DNA from: Ruminococcus turbiniformis
GTDB taxonomy: Bacteria > Bacillota > Clostridia > Lachnospirales > Lachnospiraceae
DNA length: 64,000 nt
Direction of reading: 5' to 3'
Assembly: GCF_020687545.1 (NCBI RefSeq)
Contig: NZ_JAJEQX010000003.1
Location: 62,001 to 126,000, forward strand
Part shown: in pieces, positions 25,923-35,145 of the stretch
Layout: each line of letters opens with the position of its first letter
How positions within the stretch are numbered: the stretch's first letter is position 1
Program-made: the position numbers and the translations under genes
Notes under the pieces: model-generated
What the model was told of the DNA's origin: nothing
The model's input: the letters and a program-made list of their open reading frames with translations, nothing else
Database searches by the model: none

Positions 25923-27185
25923 TTATTCCTCTTCTCTGTCATTTGTAAGCTTTAATTTGTCAAACACGAAGAACATCAGTCCCATCAGCATGCCGACCAC
26001 GCAGGCCAGAACCATTCCCGAAAGCTGAATACTGCCGAACTGAACGTTGATTCCGGAAAGACCGACTACGAAGATCACGGATGTCATTGCCATGTTCCGG
26101 GATTTGTTGTAGTCCACCTGAGACTCCACAAGAATCCGGATACCGGATGTTCCGATCATTCCGTATAAAAGGAACGAGATGCCGCCGATTACCGGCCCCG
26201 GTATTGTATTGATCAGCGTCGTCATCTTACCGATAAAGGAACAGATAATCGACAGCACCGCAGCACCTCCGATCACGTACACGCTGTAGACCTTTGTCAT
26301 CGCCATGACACCGATGTTCTCCCCGTATGTGGTCGTCGGGACAGATCCGATCAGTCCGGAAATCATACTGGAGAAGTTGTCCGCAAAAAGGGAGCGGTGA
26401 AGTCCCGGATCTTTTAAAAGATCTCTTCCCACAATCTTACTCGTTACAATCTGGTGGCCGATATGTTCGGACGTGATCACGAGCAGTACCGGTATAAGAA
26501 TCACGATGGCTTCCCACTTAAATTTCGGTGTGGAAAAATTCGGGATCGAAAACAGGGATGCCGCTGCCACCTGCTCAAAGTCTACAATACCGCACGCAAG
26601 AGCTGCCACATATCCCGCAATGATCGCGATCAGGATCGGGATCACTGACAGAAAGCCGCGGAACAGAACAGAGCCCAGTACCGCAGTCAGAAGGGTCACA
26701 AGAAATACGATCACATTTCTGCTGTCAATCACCTCATCTGTAAGTCCCGCATTTGACGCGGCAGTTCCCGCAAGTTCCAGACCGATCAGAGCGACAACCG
26801 GTCCCATTGCCGCCGGCGGGAGCACCACATCGATCCAGTCAGAACCGAATTTCCAGACAATCACTGCCAGAATACAGCCCAGAAATCCGACGACGACGAA
26901 TCCTCCCAGCGCGTATTCATATCCCCACTTTGAAATCACGACTCCCGCAGGGGCCAGAAACGCAAAACTTGATCCCAGATAAGCAGGCGCCCGTCCTTTT
27001 GTAATCAGGATGAAGAGAAGCGTTCCCACTCCGTTCATAAACAGCACGACCGCCGGATTGATTCCGAACACAAACGGCACAAGCACTGACGCGCCGAACA
27101 TGGCGAACATGTGCTGAATGCTCAACGGAACCAGAAGTTTAAAGGGCACCTTCTCTTCCACCTGAATGATTCTTTTGTTTTCCAT
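25923..27185 (-). CDS. Uracil/xanthine permease (NCS2 family)
   Basis: Proton-linked nucleobase importer of the inner membrane, 420 aa with 12-14 helices. It begins EEKVPFKLLVPLSIQHMFAM, typical of UraA/PyrP, with GRAPAYLGSSFAFLAP and the transport motif VPTTTYGENIGVMAMT carrying the substrate-binding Glu. Uracil is the most likely substrate. The ATG at 27185 has AGAGGAGG seven bases upstream, so the in-frame ATG at 27206 is rejected. It follows a dipeptidase gene by 69 bases on the same strand; no pyrR or attenuator was recognised. Confidence 0.92.
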   Translation of the reverse strand: MENKRIIQVEEKVPFKLLVPLSIQHMFAMFGASVLVPFVFGINPAVVLFMNGVGTLLFILITKGRAPAYLGSSFAFLAPAGVVISKWGYEYALGGFVVVGFLGCILAVIVWKFGSDWIDVVLPPAAMGPVVALIGLELAGTAASNAGLTDEVIDSRNVIVFLVTLLTAVLGSVLFRGFLSVIPILIAIIAGYVAALACGIVDFEQVAAASLFSIPNFSTPKFKWEAIVILIPVLLVITSEHIGHQIVTSKIVGRDLLKDPGLHRSLFADNFSSMISGLIGSVPTTTYGENIGVMAMTKVYSVYVIGGAAVLSIICSFIGKMTTLINTIPGPVIGGISFLLYGMIGTSGIRILVESQVDYNKSRNMAMTSVIFVVGLSGINVQFGSIQLSGMVLACVVGMLMGLMFFVFDKLKLTNDREEE

Positions 27186-27254
27186 GAATAACCTCCTCTT
27201 TGTCATTCTTTTCTCTCATTCTGCCGCCGGAGCAGACCCGGCGTTTTCATTTTA

Positions 27255-28274
27255 TCACAAGAGATGTCCAAAGGAAACATCTCTCATCAGCCGCATTACA
27301 TTTTGATATGCAATCTTCTCAATCTGGCGGGGCGTGAGCCCTTCTTTTTCAAATGCATTCCACACCTTTTCCATATCCTGTACCCCGCGCATCCCCTCGG
27401 GAAGCGCCTGCATACCAAAACCGTCGAAATCCGTGCCGAGTGCGACCGCGTCTTCCCCCGCCTTATCGATCATCCATTTTGCGTGCCGGGCAATATCCGC
27501 TGCTGATGCCCTGAGACTTTCCACTCCTTTCTTACTTCCGTTTTCTCCGGATCGGCGAGTATTCTGAACCAGAAACGCAGAATAGAAATTCAGTCCCGCA
27601 ACTCCGCCGTTTTCTCCGAGAGCATGGAGCATCTCATCACTCAAATTCCTCGGGTGGCCGCAAAGACTCCTTGCATTTGAATGAGAAGCCGCAACCGGCG
27701 CTCTGCTCTGCCTGATGCAGTCCCAGAAGCCGCCATCAGAAAGATGGGAGACATCGATGATCATTCCCAGACGGTTCATCCGCTCCACTGTCTCCATCCC
27801 AAACCCGGTAAGCCCTTCCCCCATAACTTTTGCGTCCCGGCTGTTAGGGCTTCCGATACAGTTTTTATAATTCCATGTCAGTGTAATCAGTCTCACCCCA
27901 AGGGAGTGCAGCTGTTCCAGCCTCCCGGCCATTCCGTTTAAAACTCCCCCTTCTTCCACAGTCAGTATTCCCGCAAGTTTTTTATCAGACGTTAAAAACG
28001 GATAATTTTTCTCTGAGGAACGGACAATGTAAAACTGTTCATTCTCCTCTTTATAAGCGCTGTCAATTAACCGCAGAACCTCCTTCCACGCAAGTTCCCA
28101 GTCCATATTCATTCTGCCGGCATTAACAAAACAGGCAAAAAACTGGGCGCGGCTTCCTGCATTTAAAAGCCTCTCCACATCCACACAAAGCCCTGCGTTT
28201 TTTTGCAGGCTTTCTGCTGCCGTTTCTTTTTCCAGCTCACTGAGTGTGTCACAGTGCATATCGATCCATTTCAT
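27255..28274 (-). CDS. Membrane dipeptidase (renal dipeptidase, peptidase M19)
   Basis: Zinc dipeptidase of family M19, a TIM-barrel amidohydrolase. It begins with the metal motif WIDMHCDTLSEL, has LTVEEGG with the bridging Glu, IDVSHLS and AASHSNARSLCGHPRN with metal-binding His residues, and LGTDFDGF. 339 aa. There is no signal peptide, so it is probably cytoplasmic, hydrolysing dipeptides or Cys-Gly-type substrates. It is divergent from the amidotransferase gene at 28401; the two share a 126 base promoter gap. Confidence 0.93.
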   Translation of the reverse strand: MKWIDMHCDTLSELEKETAAESLQKNAGLCVDVERLLNAGSRAQFFACFVNAGRMNMDWELAWKEVLRLIDSAYKEENEQFYIVRSSEKNYPFLTSDKKLAGILTVEEGGVLNGMAGRLEQLHSLGVRLITLTWNYKNCIGSPNSRDAKVMGEGLTGFGMETVERMNRLGMIIDVSHLSDGGFWDCIRQSRAPVAASHSNARSLCGHPRNLSDEMLHALGENGGVAGLNFYSAFLVQNTRRSGENGSKKGVESLRASAADIARHAKWMIDKAGEDAVALGTDFDGFGMQALPEGMRGVQDMEKVWNAFEKEGLTPRQIEKIAYQNVMRLMRDVSFGHLL

Positions 28275-28400
28275 ATTTTCTCCTTTTGCTTATCAGTCTA
28301 TAAACTACTGATCTCTTATTCCGAAATTTTAAAATTTATGTATAATATCTTATTTCTGCGTATACTTTAACAGATAAAAACAACTGCAAGGAGCGCGATT

Positions 28401-29132
28401 ATGGAACCTAAAATCGGAATCGTTGTCTGCGGGCTTGAAGAAAACCGACAGTTTGTCACCAATCCGTATATTCAGTCCGTGCGCTACTCAAGAGGTGTTC
28501 CTCTCATACTTCCTCTGGTAAGAAGCGACCGCCTGATCGATGAATACACAAAGATTTTCGACGGTTTTCTCTTCTGCGGCGGCGGAGACATCACACCGCT
28601 GCTCTTTGGCGAGGAACCTGTAAAGGGAAACGGGAGAACGGATATCACGGTGGATCTTTTCCAGATTCGTCTCATGAAGCACGTCCTCAAAACAGAAAAA
28701 CCGGTTCTGGCAGTCTGCCGCGGAATGCAGATTTTAAGTGTGGCGTGCGGAGGAACAATCTGGCAGGACATGTCTTTAATGCCCGGGAAAGTCCTCGACC
28801 ACATGCAGCAGACGTCTTCCCGCAGCGAGGTCAGCCACAGAATCCATACAGAGCCCGGAAGCCTCCTTCACAAATATATCGGTTCCCGGCTTTATGTAAA
28901 CAGTTTTCATCACCAGGCTGTCAATTTTCCCGGAAAGGGTGTGGACGTCTGCGCGCGGGCACAGGACGGAACTGTCGAGGGAATTGAGCTTAAGTCTCAC
29001 CCGTTCGCTCTGGGCGTACAGTGGCATCCCGAATGTATGTACAGAATCTCCCCTGAAATGCGGACTCTTTTCCACGAATTTATCTCCCACGCACTCATAA
29101 ATTCAGGACGGCCGGGACATAATAAACTCTGA
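28401..29132 (+). CDS. Class I glutamine amidotransferase-like hydrolase (PuuD type)
   Basis: Gamma-glutamyl-GABA hydrolase family protein. The nucleophile elbow is AVCRGMQILSVACGG, the catalytic His and Glu are in GVQWHPECMY, and FLFCGGGDITP with HHQAVNFPGKG are family signatures. These enzymes release glutamate from gamma-glutamyl amines in polyamine use. The divergent M19 dipeptidase could also act on gamma-glutamyl or dipeptide compounds, a speculative link. AAGGAGCGCGATT precedes the ATG. 243 aa. Confidence 0.9.
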   Translation: MEPKIGIVVCGLEENRQFVTNPYIQSVRYSRGVPLILPLVRSDRLIDEYTKIFDGFLFCGGGDITPLLFGEEPVKGNGRTDITVDLFQIRLMKHVLKTEKPVLAVCRGMQILSVACGGTIWQDMSLMPGKVLDHMQQTSSRSEVSHRIHTEPGSLLHKYIGSRLYVNSFHHQAVNFPGKGVDVCARAQDGTVEGIELKSHPFALGVQWHPECMYRISPEMRTLFHEFISHALINSGRPGHNKL

Positions 29133-29157
29133 AATTATTATCAAGGAGGTAACAGCC

Positions 29158-29340
29158 ATGTCAGAGATATCAATTCTCGATCTTCAGAATCTGCGTCATC
29201 TCATCGGCGGATACACAACCACACACTGCAAGATGACCGACTATGCATCCAAAACCGAGGACCCTGAGATCAAAAAACTGTTCCAGGATGCAGCAGATTC
29301 TGCCATGAAAAACAAACAGGAACTCATGAAATTTCTGTAG
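29158..29340 (+). CDS. Small spore coat-associated protein
   Basis: 60 aa helical protein (ISILDLQNLRHLIGGYTTTH then EIKKLFQDAADSAMKNKQEL), resembling the short partners of CotF-like spore coat proteins. AAGGAGGTAACAGCC is a very strong ribosome site. Followed by a CotF-like gene. Expression would be expected in the mother cell during sporulation; no sigma-K or sigma-E promoter could be assigned with confidence. Confidence 0.7.
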   Translation: MSEISILDLQNLRHLIGGYTTTHCKMTDYASKTEDPEIKKLFQDAADSAMKNKQELMKFL

Positions 29341-29421
29341 GTGCTTTCCGACGCGGAGTTTGCGGGAAATAAAAACAGCAAACGTCAATACACAGATATT
29401 CTAACAGTGAGGTGCAGAAAA

Positions 29422-29661
29422 ATGGATGAAAAGACAATGGTGTCCGACGCGCTTGTCGGCATAAACGGTGAACTGAAACTGTTCGGCGATATGATTGCCC
29501 AGACCGAAAACAAAGAGCTGAAACAGTGCTTAAAGCAGATACGCAACCAGTGCGAAATGTCTCAGGAGAAGATGTATGACGCGGCGCGCGAGAGAAGCTA
29601 TTACGTGCCGGCGGAGAAGGCGACTCAGGCAGAAATCGACCATGTAAAATCGATATTATAA
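29422..29661 (+). CDS. CotF-like spore coat protein
   Basis: 79 aa protein matching the CotF domain: MVSDALVGINGELKLF, then AQTENKELKQCLKQIRNQC and ERSYYVPAEKATQAEID, a four-helix ferritin-like arrangement. The start at 29422 has GAGGTGCAGAAAA just before it; an upstream in-frame ATG abutting the preceding stop lacks a ribosome site. It pairs with the 60 aa gene upstream. A strong terminator follows 7 bases after the stop. Confidence 0.8.
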   Translation: MDEKTMVSDALVGINGELKLFGDMIAQTENKELKQCLKQIRNQCEMSQEKMYDAARERSYYVPAEKATQAEIDHVKSIL

Positions 29662-29668
29662 CCCATTT

Positions 29669-29710
29669 GGGGACGTAGTCAAATTGAATTTCACTACGTC
29701 CCCTTTCACA
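29669..29710. terminator. Strong terminator after the coat gene pair
   Basis: Perfect 11 bp stem GGGGACGTAGT (29669-29679) / ACTACGTCCCC (29693-29703) with a 13 base loop, followed by TTTCACACTTTTTT. It also serves the convergent HAD gene ending at 29728. Confidence 0.85.
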
Positions 29711-29727
29711 CTTTTTTCACACTTTCT

Positions 29728-30570
29728 TTACAAAACCCACTTCCGCACTGCCTCTGCCACGCCGTCCTTTTTATTGGAAGCGGTCACATAATCTGCCGCG
29801 TCTTTCAGCTCTGACACCGCATTTCCCATGGCGATCTTCAGCCCTGCTGCCCGGAACATCGACAGATCGTTCTCGCCGTCGCCGATACACGCGATCTCAT
29901 TTTTGTTGATCCCGAGTTCTTCCGCCAGCATCGAGAGTGCATGTCCTTTTGACGTCTCCGCGGAAAAGATTTCCACATAAATCGAGGTATAGGCCGCGCT
30001 GATCTCTTTTCGCGGATCAAGTCTTCTCTTCACTTCTTCTTTTGCCTTTGGTGAGAGAAAATATATCTGCAGTTCCTCCACGTCATACCGGCTGTTCCGT
30101 ATGATTCTGCACATATCATCCACACAGCATACGCCTCCGGCATCTTTTCCGTAAATCACCCGGCCCATAAACGCAAACGGGCGCCCCTGGATCAGGTATC
30201 TGTTTTTGATATGCGAAGCGATTCCAAGCTTCATGTCCCGGCAGTCTTCCAGAACAGACAGGGCAGTCTCTTTTTTCAGCATGGAATGAAACATCGTTTT
30301 CTTTGACTGAATATCCGTCACCCTTGCTCCGTTCGAGGTAATAGCGTACCGGAACAGTCCCCGGTTTTTCTCTCCATCCGGCCCATTTGCCTTTTGTATT
30401 GTACCGTCTGCCAGCCGGTGGGGCAGACAGAGCAGGTTGCGCCCTGTCGCGGGTACGATGATGACTCCCCTTGCTGCCGCTTCTCTTAAAGCACTGATTG
30501 TACCGTCTGTCATTGCGCTCAGCGGATTCAGACAGGTTCCGTCCATATCAACTGCAAGCAATCGTATCAT
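29728..30570 (-). CDS. Cof-type HAD-IIB phosphatase
   Basis: Haloacid dehalogenase superfamily sugar- or nucleotide-phosphate phosphatase. The four motifs are readable: LLAVDMDGTCLNP (nucleophile and acid Asp), VPATGRN, KGHALSMLAEELG (motif III Lys) and CIGDGENDLSMF (metal Asps). The C2B cap lies between motifs II and III. 280 aa, soluble. The substrate is not predictable. Neighbour of a 69 aa gene of unknown function on the same strand. Confidence 0.92.
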   Translation of the reverse strand: MIRLLAVDMDGTCLNPLSAMTDGTISALREAAARGVIIVPATGRNLLCLPHRLADGTIQKANGPDGEKNRGLFRYAITSNGARVTDIQSKKTMFHSMLKKETALSVLEDCRDMKLGIASHIKNRYLIQGRPFAFMGRVIYGKDAGGVCCVDDMCRIIRNSRYDVEELQIYFLSPKAKEEVKRRLDPRKEISAAYTSIYVEIFSAETSKGHALSMLAEELGINKNEIACIGDGENDLSMFRAAGLKIAMGNAVSELKDAADYVTASNKKDGVAEAVRKWVL

Positions 30571-30634
30571 TTGTCTGTGTATCTCCTCTGAATCTGTTTT
30601 CTTTTTCCTGCTGCTTCCTGGAATATGCCGCCTG

Positions 30635-30844
30635 TCAGACCGGGTGTTTCTCTGTCAGATCATACAGATCATACATGGAAAGCATGTTCTGATAAGTCAG
30701 TTTTCTCGTCATAAGCTGCTGGTAAGTCACAGATTTTATCTTGCCTTTTTCCTTCAGTTCTTCCATCTGCCGGACAATGGAAGCGTACTCTGTCTGCACG
30801 GCAGCGAGCATTTTTTCAAATTGTTCCAGTCTTTTTTCATTCAT
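30635..30844 (-). CDS. Small helical protein of unknown function
   Basis: 69 aa, highly charged and helical (MNEKRLEQFEKMLAAVQTEY, then KEKGKIKSVTYQQLMTRKLT). It looks like a coiled-coil dimer. There is a purine-rich GGAGGGAAAAACAC ribosome region before the ATG. The family was not recognised. It lies 64 bases upstream of the HAD phosphatase gene on the same strand. Confidence 0.6.
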   Translation of the reverse strand: MNEKRLEQFEKMLAAVQTEYASIVRQMEELKEKGKIKSVTYQQLMTRKLTYQNMLSMYDLYDLTEKHPV

Positions 30845-30887
30845 GTGTTTTTCCCTCCATCTGCAGATTTTTCGTTATGTTTCTTAC

Positions 30888-30908
30888 AGCGTCATTGTAC
30901 AAGGGGCA
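30888..30908 (+). repeat. Remnant matching the MITE terminal repeat
   Basis: AGCGTCATTGTACAAGGGGCA matches 20 of 21 bases of the terminal inverted repeat of the element at 61708-61993. It lies alone in a 160 base intergenic gap; no matching right end was found nearby. Confidence 0.45.
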
Positions 30909-31005
30909 GAAGAAATTATTGCTGCTGCATTCATGTAGTATAATACTGCTGTTAATTATTTAATACAAGCCACTATTTGATATAGCATGAATTTATCCGC
31001 AGCGT

Positions 31006-31638
31006 CTATTTCAGCCATCCCGCCTTTCCTCTCTCCATCTGCTTTTTGAGCATTTCCCGTGCCGCAAACGCAGCTGCCGCCTCTGCTAAAAGGAACAGGG
31101 CTGTAATCTTGTTCTCCCCGATCAGCCCAATCGTAAGACAGACCGCAGGAAAGGAGGCAATCACGAAATATACAGCCATACCGTCACTCAGGCACAGCAA
31201 AGACACCGCAAAAAAAGCGTAAATCAGGGCATTCGCCGCATTGATTCCCAAAAGCGAAGCCGAAAACAGGTCGTTCCTTCCCCAGAGCAGGCAGCTTAGA
31301 GCATAGAAGGAAAGTGCGCAGAGCAGTCCTGTTCCTGCTGCCGCAGCGCTTTTTGCGCATACAACCTTTCCGATTCCGCCGAAGGCTGCCGCCATCTCCA
31401 GAGACTTCGATTCCCGTTCACATTTCATCACTTCATAAACAATATAAAATATCATGTAGGCAGTAGTCCCGAACAGCCCTGACGCGGCAAGAATTTCCGA
31501 TTCAAGCTCTGTCACGCCTCTTAAAGATCTTGCATATGGAAGAAGATAAAAAATCACAGGTGCCAGAATCATAATAAAAACAGCTGACCGCCTGAATATC
31601 CATATCAGCCTGCATTCTCTGAAAACAGCGTTCCTCAT
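31006..31638 (-). CDS. Membrane subunit of an ABC transporter
   Basis: 210 aa integral membrane protein with about six hydrophobic segments (for example SAVFIMILAPVIFYLLPYA and AVSLLCLSDGMAVYFVIASF). Its start overlaps the end of the ATPase gene by 4 bases, so it is the permease of that transporter. No recognisable ABC-2 family signature was found; exporter function is inferred from context with the two-component system upstream. Confidence 0.7.
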   Translation of the reverse strand: MRNAVFRECRLIWIFRRSAVFIMILAPVIFYLLPYARSLRGVTELESEILAASGLFGTTAYMIFYIVYEVMKCERESKSLEMAAAFGGIGKVVCAKSAAAAGTGLLCALSFYALSCLLWGRNDLFSASLLGINAANALIYAFFAVSLLCLSDGMAVYFVIASFPAVCLTIGLIGENKITALFLLAEAAAAFAAREMLKKQMERGKAGWLK

Positions 31639-32369
31639 TGCCGTTCCCCTCCTTTTTTGCTGTTTCTGCCTTCTTCATCTGCCGCAATTCTAAGATACAG
31701 TTTCCCAAGCTCATCGTGCGCGTCTGCGCCATACTTTTCTCTCAGATCCTGCCCGGAAGCCAGTTCAATTTTCCTCCCATTTCGCAGAATCAGCAGCCTG
31801 TCTGTGATTTCCTCCAGATATTCCAGGTTATGGGATGACACAACGACAGTACTCTCCTTTAGATACTCCCGAATTACTTTCTGAATACACATACATCTTT
31901 CAATATCAAGATGGACAAATGGTTCATCCAGAAGAACAAAGGGAGGATGCCCCGCGACGGCGCAGGCAAAAAGGACCGCCTTTTTCATCCCCGACGAAAG
32001 CAGTCCTGCCTCTCTTTCAAGTATTTTTTCTATCCCTAGCGTCTCCGCAAGATATCTTCTGTCGTCTTCAGGGACGTGCCGGGCACGAAACCAGATCTCC
32101 AGATTTTCCCGCGCGCTCAGACAGTTCAAAAGGCCTCCCGCGGACGGCATATACCCGATTTTTTCCCTGGAAACACAGCACTCCATTATCCCGCCGGAGA
32201 TGCGAAGGACACCTGCGAGACAGCGGATCAATGTTGTCTTTCCTGAACCGATAGGGCCGATAAGGCCGATATTTTCTCCTTTCCCTATATCAAAGCAAAG
32301 CCCGCTCAGAGCGCTTTGCCCTCCGCCATACGACATGGAAACGTTTCTGCAGCTTACAAATTTTTGCAT
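31635..32369 (-). CDS. ABC transporter ATP-binding protein
   Basis: Nucleotide-binding domain of 244 aa: Walker A GPIGSGKTTLIRC, a degenerate signature (LSSGMKKAVLFACAVAGHP) and Walker B FVLLDEPFVHLD, then the H-loop VVVSSHNLEYL. Single domain, of the CcmA/drug-exporter type. Overlaps the permease gene by 4 bases. It lies downstream of a GHKL kinase / LytTR regulator pair on the same strand; a promoter-like TTGAAA-17-TATTCT is in the intergenic gap. Confidence 0.9.
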   Translation of the reverse strand: MQKFVSCRNVSMSYGGGQSALSGLCFDIGKGENIGLIGPIGSGKTTLIRCLAGVLRISGGIMECCVSREKIGYMPSAGGLLNCLSARENLEIWFRARHVPEDDRRYLAETLGIEKILEREAGLLSSGMKKAVLFACAVAGHPPFVLLDEPFVHLDIERCMCIQKVIREYLKESTVVVSSHNLEYLEEITDRLLILRNGRKIELASGQDLREKYGADAHDELGKLYLRIAADEEGRNSKKGGERQ

Positions 32370-32456
32370 CCTTTTCCTCCTAAACCATCACCGCATTAAT
32401 ATATATACAGAATATATTTCCATTGTCCGCGTTTCAATCGTATGGCCCAAACTGTT

Positions 32457-33647
32457 CTATATCCGTCCTGTTTTGTCATGCATTTTTACCGTACTTCCCG
32501 TCATTGTATCGAATATCACATTGACTGTGACTTTAAAAAGCGGTTCCACACCTTTATACAGGCTTCTTTCCGCGCGGATGCTCACTCTGCCGTCATATCT
32601 TTTCGCCGCTTCTTTTACAGACTCCAGCCCGTATCCGTGATGTTCCTTATCTTTCTTGGTCGTTTTTATCTCCCGCCCGTCAAGTTCTGCCGCGTCCTCC
32701 CCGGCAGTGTTTTCCATCCGCAGCACCAGATACTGCCGCCGTCTTTTCACTGACAGGGAAATACTCTTTTCTGAAACCTTTTCACATGCTTCAATCGCAT
32801 TGTCAAACAGATTACCAAGTATGATATTAAGATCCACATCTGATATTCCTTCAATCTTTCCGCAGACAATACAGTAAAAGCATATTCCTTTCTGCTCCAT
32901 CTTTTCAGCCTTTGCATTGATCACATAGTTTGCCGTCATATTGCTGCAGAACACCTTATCCGCGTGCGGCATCCGTTCTGAACCGGCGAGCCTGTCCAGG
33001 TAGTCAAGCGCCTCCTCCGCGCGGCCGTCCTCCAGCATGGATTTCAGAAGAAGGACATGGTGCTTTTCGTCATGCCTTGTGCGCTGCAGATGTCCGTACA
33101 GCTCCTTTATCTGCTCCATGTCACGTTCCTGGGCCGCATACCTTTGCCTTATCAGTTCTTCCTCCAGTCTTTTTTTCTCTCTGTTTTTCATCACTGCGTA
33201 AACCGCAGCATATACTGCCATATCAATCACCAGGATTCCCGCCGAAGACCAGACGGCAACCGCCTCCGGATTTTCCTTTGTGCCCGCAAAAAGTGTGATG
33301 ACAAACGCCAGAATCAGTCCCAGGAGAAGAACTGATATGATCGGGACCAGACTTGTAAAGAGGACAGCGGCTGCCAGCTTTTTCTTCCATGTACCGCAAA
33401 GCGCCGCTGTAGAGTACAGAAACGATGCCAGCACCGGAAGAGCCATTCCAAGCAGTGTAAGTCCGATATTATTTCCACCCGAAAGGCCGGAGACACTGAG
33501 CGCCAGAAACAGGCATACTGCAGCGGCAGCCTCTGATGCCTTTCCCTTAAAACCTCCGTATCTTTTTCCCAGATATTTTGTCGTCAGCCATATGATAAGA
33601 AAAGCCTGGAATGCGTTAATTCCAGACTCAAACATCATTAAAACCAT
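32457..33647 (-). CDS. GHKL-domain sensor histidine kinase (AgrC/LytS-like)
   Basis: Membrane sensor of 396 aa with about five N-terminal segments, a coiled-coil linker (residues 160-215) and a C-terminal GHKL ATPase domain: LQRTRHDEKHHVLLLK carries the probable phospho-His, DLNIILGNLFDNAIEAC is the N box, and HGYGLESVKEAAKRYDG the G box. AgrC-like kinases sense peptides; no agrB or agrD is present here. The ATG at 33647 was chosen after the end of the response regulator gene; the ribosome site is weak (AAAAGAG), so the start could be 33638. Confidence 0.85.
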   Translation of the reverse strand: MVLMMFESGINAFQAFLIIWLTTKYLGKRYGGFKGKASEAAAAVCLFLALSVSGLSGGNNIGLTLLGMALPVLASFLYSTAALCGTWKKKLAAAVLFTSLVPIISVLLLGLILAFVITLFAGTKENPEAVAVWSSAGILVIDMAVYAAVYAVMKNREKKRLEEELIRQRYAAQERDMEQIKELYGHLQRTRHDEKHHVLLLKSMLEDGRAEEALDYLDRLAGSERMPHADKVFCSNMTANYVINAKAEKMEQKGICFYCIVCGKIEGISDVDLNIILGNLFDNAIEACEKVSEKSISLSVKRRRQYLVLRMENTAGEDAAELDGREIKTTKKDKEHHGYGLESVKEAAKRYDGRVSIRAERSLYKGVEPLFKVTVNVIFDTMTGSTVKMHDKTGRI

Positions 33648-33654
33648 CTCTTTT

Positions 33655-34350
33655 TCACATCTCCTCCAGATAACTGTAAAACGCATCCCTGACCATTCTC
33701 CTGGCGCTTCTGCTGACCGCCAGCGTCTCTGCGTTTTCCAGTATGATCTCCGAACCGCGGATACTGCTGACCCACTTAAGATTGACGATATTCCCGCTGT
33801 TGATCTTCACAAAATCCCGTTCCGGAAGATTTTCCTCAGCGTCTGAAAGCCGTCCGCGGAACTCCACTGTCTCATTCTTCAGATGCAGCCTCACCTTATG
33901 TTTCTGCACATCCACATACAGAATATCTTCGCAGCTCACTCTTCTAAGCATGCTTCCCGCACGGACAATATATTCTTTCTGCGCTGCTCGGGTTCTTTCT
34001 TCAATCTTTGCAAGAACCGGGCCAAGGCTGTTTTCCAGCCGGTCTTTGCACAGAAACCAGAGCGGTTCATATTCGAAAGATTCATAGACCAGTTCATTAT
34101 GGCAGGTACAGAAAACGACCATGCATCCCGGCGTTTTTTTCCTGATCTGTTCCGCCAGGGAAAATCCGTCCGCGTCCGGCATATCAATATCAAGGAACAC
34201 CGCATCGGCGGGGGCGGCAGATATTTCTTCCATGAGTGCGTTTCCGTCCGTACATGTCCGGATCTCTGCGTCTCTTGAAAATCCGTCCCTGATTCTTGCG
34301 CTTAACATTGAAAGAAAGGATGCATCATCGTCACACAAAATCAGCCGCAT
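33655..34350 (-). CDS. LytTR-family response regulator
   Basis: 231 aa regulator with an N-terminal receiver (LILCDDDASFLSML; phospho-Asp in AVFLDIDMPDADGF) and a C-terminal LytTR DNA-binding domain (VKINSGNIVNLKWVSSI; EIILENAETLAVSRS). Such proteins bind paired imperfect repeats upstream of their targets, often quorum-sensing or bacteriocin genes. Its start overlaps the flavodoxin gene by 10 bases and its stop is 8 bases from the kinase gene, so the three are one unit, probably with the ABC transporter downstream. Confidence 0.92.
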   Translation of the reverse strand: MRLILCDDDASFLSMLSARIRDGFSRDAEIRTCTDGNALMEEISAAPADAVFLDIDMPDADGFSLAEQIRKKTPGCMVVFCTCHNELVYESFEYEPLWFLCKDRLENSLGPVLAKIEERTRAAQKEYIVRAGSMLRRVSCEDILYVDVQKHKVRLHLKNETVEFRGRLSDAEENLPERDFVKINSGNIVNLKWVSSIRGSEIILENAETLAVSRSARRMVRDAFYSYLEEM

Positions 34351-34853
34351 GTCTCCAGCCAGCTCCTGATTGCATCCCCCGCCATTTCCGCTTCCGCGCC
34401 GTGCACGGAAAGTCCTTTTCTCACGTCTGCGCCGGGACAGAGCCTTTTTATGTCCTCCTCGCTGCGCCCCATACCGCTCCCCTCATTTGTACAGAGAGGA
34501 CATATCTTCTTTCCGGTAAAGTCATATTTTTCAAGAAATGTAAACAGGATCATCGGCATCGTCCCGCAGTAATTCGGATACGCAAGATAGACCGTGTCAT
34601 ACTGCTCCATATTTTCCGGCCAGGAGACAGGTTCAGGTCTCGCGCCGCTTTTCATATCAGCCACCGCTTCCTTCACACATTCGGAATAAATCTCAGAATA
34701 GCTTACAGCCGGTTCAATTTTAAACAGTTCACATCCGGTTTCTTTCTGCAGTAGAAGGGCCGCAGTTTCTGTATTTCCGGTCTTTAGTTCTTTGATCTCT
34801 CCGTTTACATAATTCTGGCCTGCCCGTGAAAAATATACTGTAATTGATTTCAT
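34341..34853 (-). CDS. Flavodoxin family protein
   Basis: 170 aa FMN-binding electron carrier: KSITVYFSRAGQNYVNG is the phosphate loop, followed by YDTVYLAYPNYCGTMPM and FTGKKICPLCTNEGSGMG. Start at 34853 (MKSITV) since an upstream in-frame ATG lacks homology. First gene of the minus-strand group that includes the LytTR regulator and GHKL kinase. A -10-like TATATATT precedes it. The partner enzyme is not identified. Confidence 0.85.
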   Translation of the reverse strand: MKSITVYFSRAGQNYVNGEIKELKTGNTETAALLLQKETGCELFKIEPAVSYSEIYSECVKEAVADMKSGARPEPVSWPENMEQYDTVYLAYPNYCGTMPMILFTFLEKYDFTGKKICPLCTNEGSGMGRSEEDIKRLCPGADVRKGLSVHGAEAEMAGDAIRSWLETCG

Positions 34854-35145
34854 AATATATACCCGTCCTTTCCGGCATGCTGCACATAAAAACATGCTTC
34901 TTCACCGGGGCGGTGAAATATAACCTTCCGCCGTCCCGATACGATTTTATTTACATTCTACTACGCTGTAAAGCTTCGTTCAAGAGCCTCACGCAGAATA
35001 CGTCCGCGGTGGTTAACTTACAGTTGATTTTATCTACCAAAATCGAATTTGATTCCATTGTAATCTGCATCTGTTTCCCGTAAAATGAAAGCAGAATAAA
35101 AAGCGGATACCGCAGCGTCAGTGTACAATCAGGAGGTGCAGGATC

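Noticed and set aside
27207-27254. Hairpin CGCCGG-AGCAGAC-CCGGCG between the dipeptidase and uracil permease genes as a pyrimidine attenuator
   Set aside because: No U-run on the minus strand and no anti-terminator or PyrR-binding sequence was seen.
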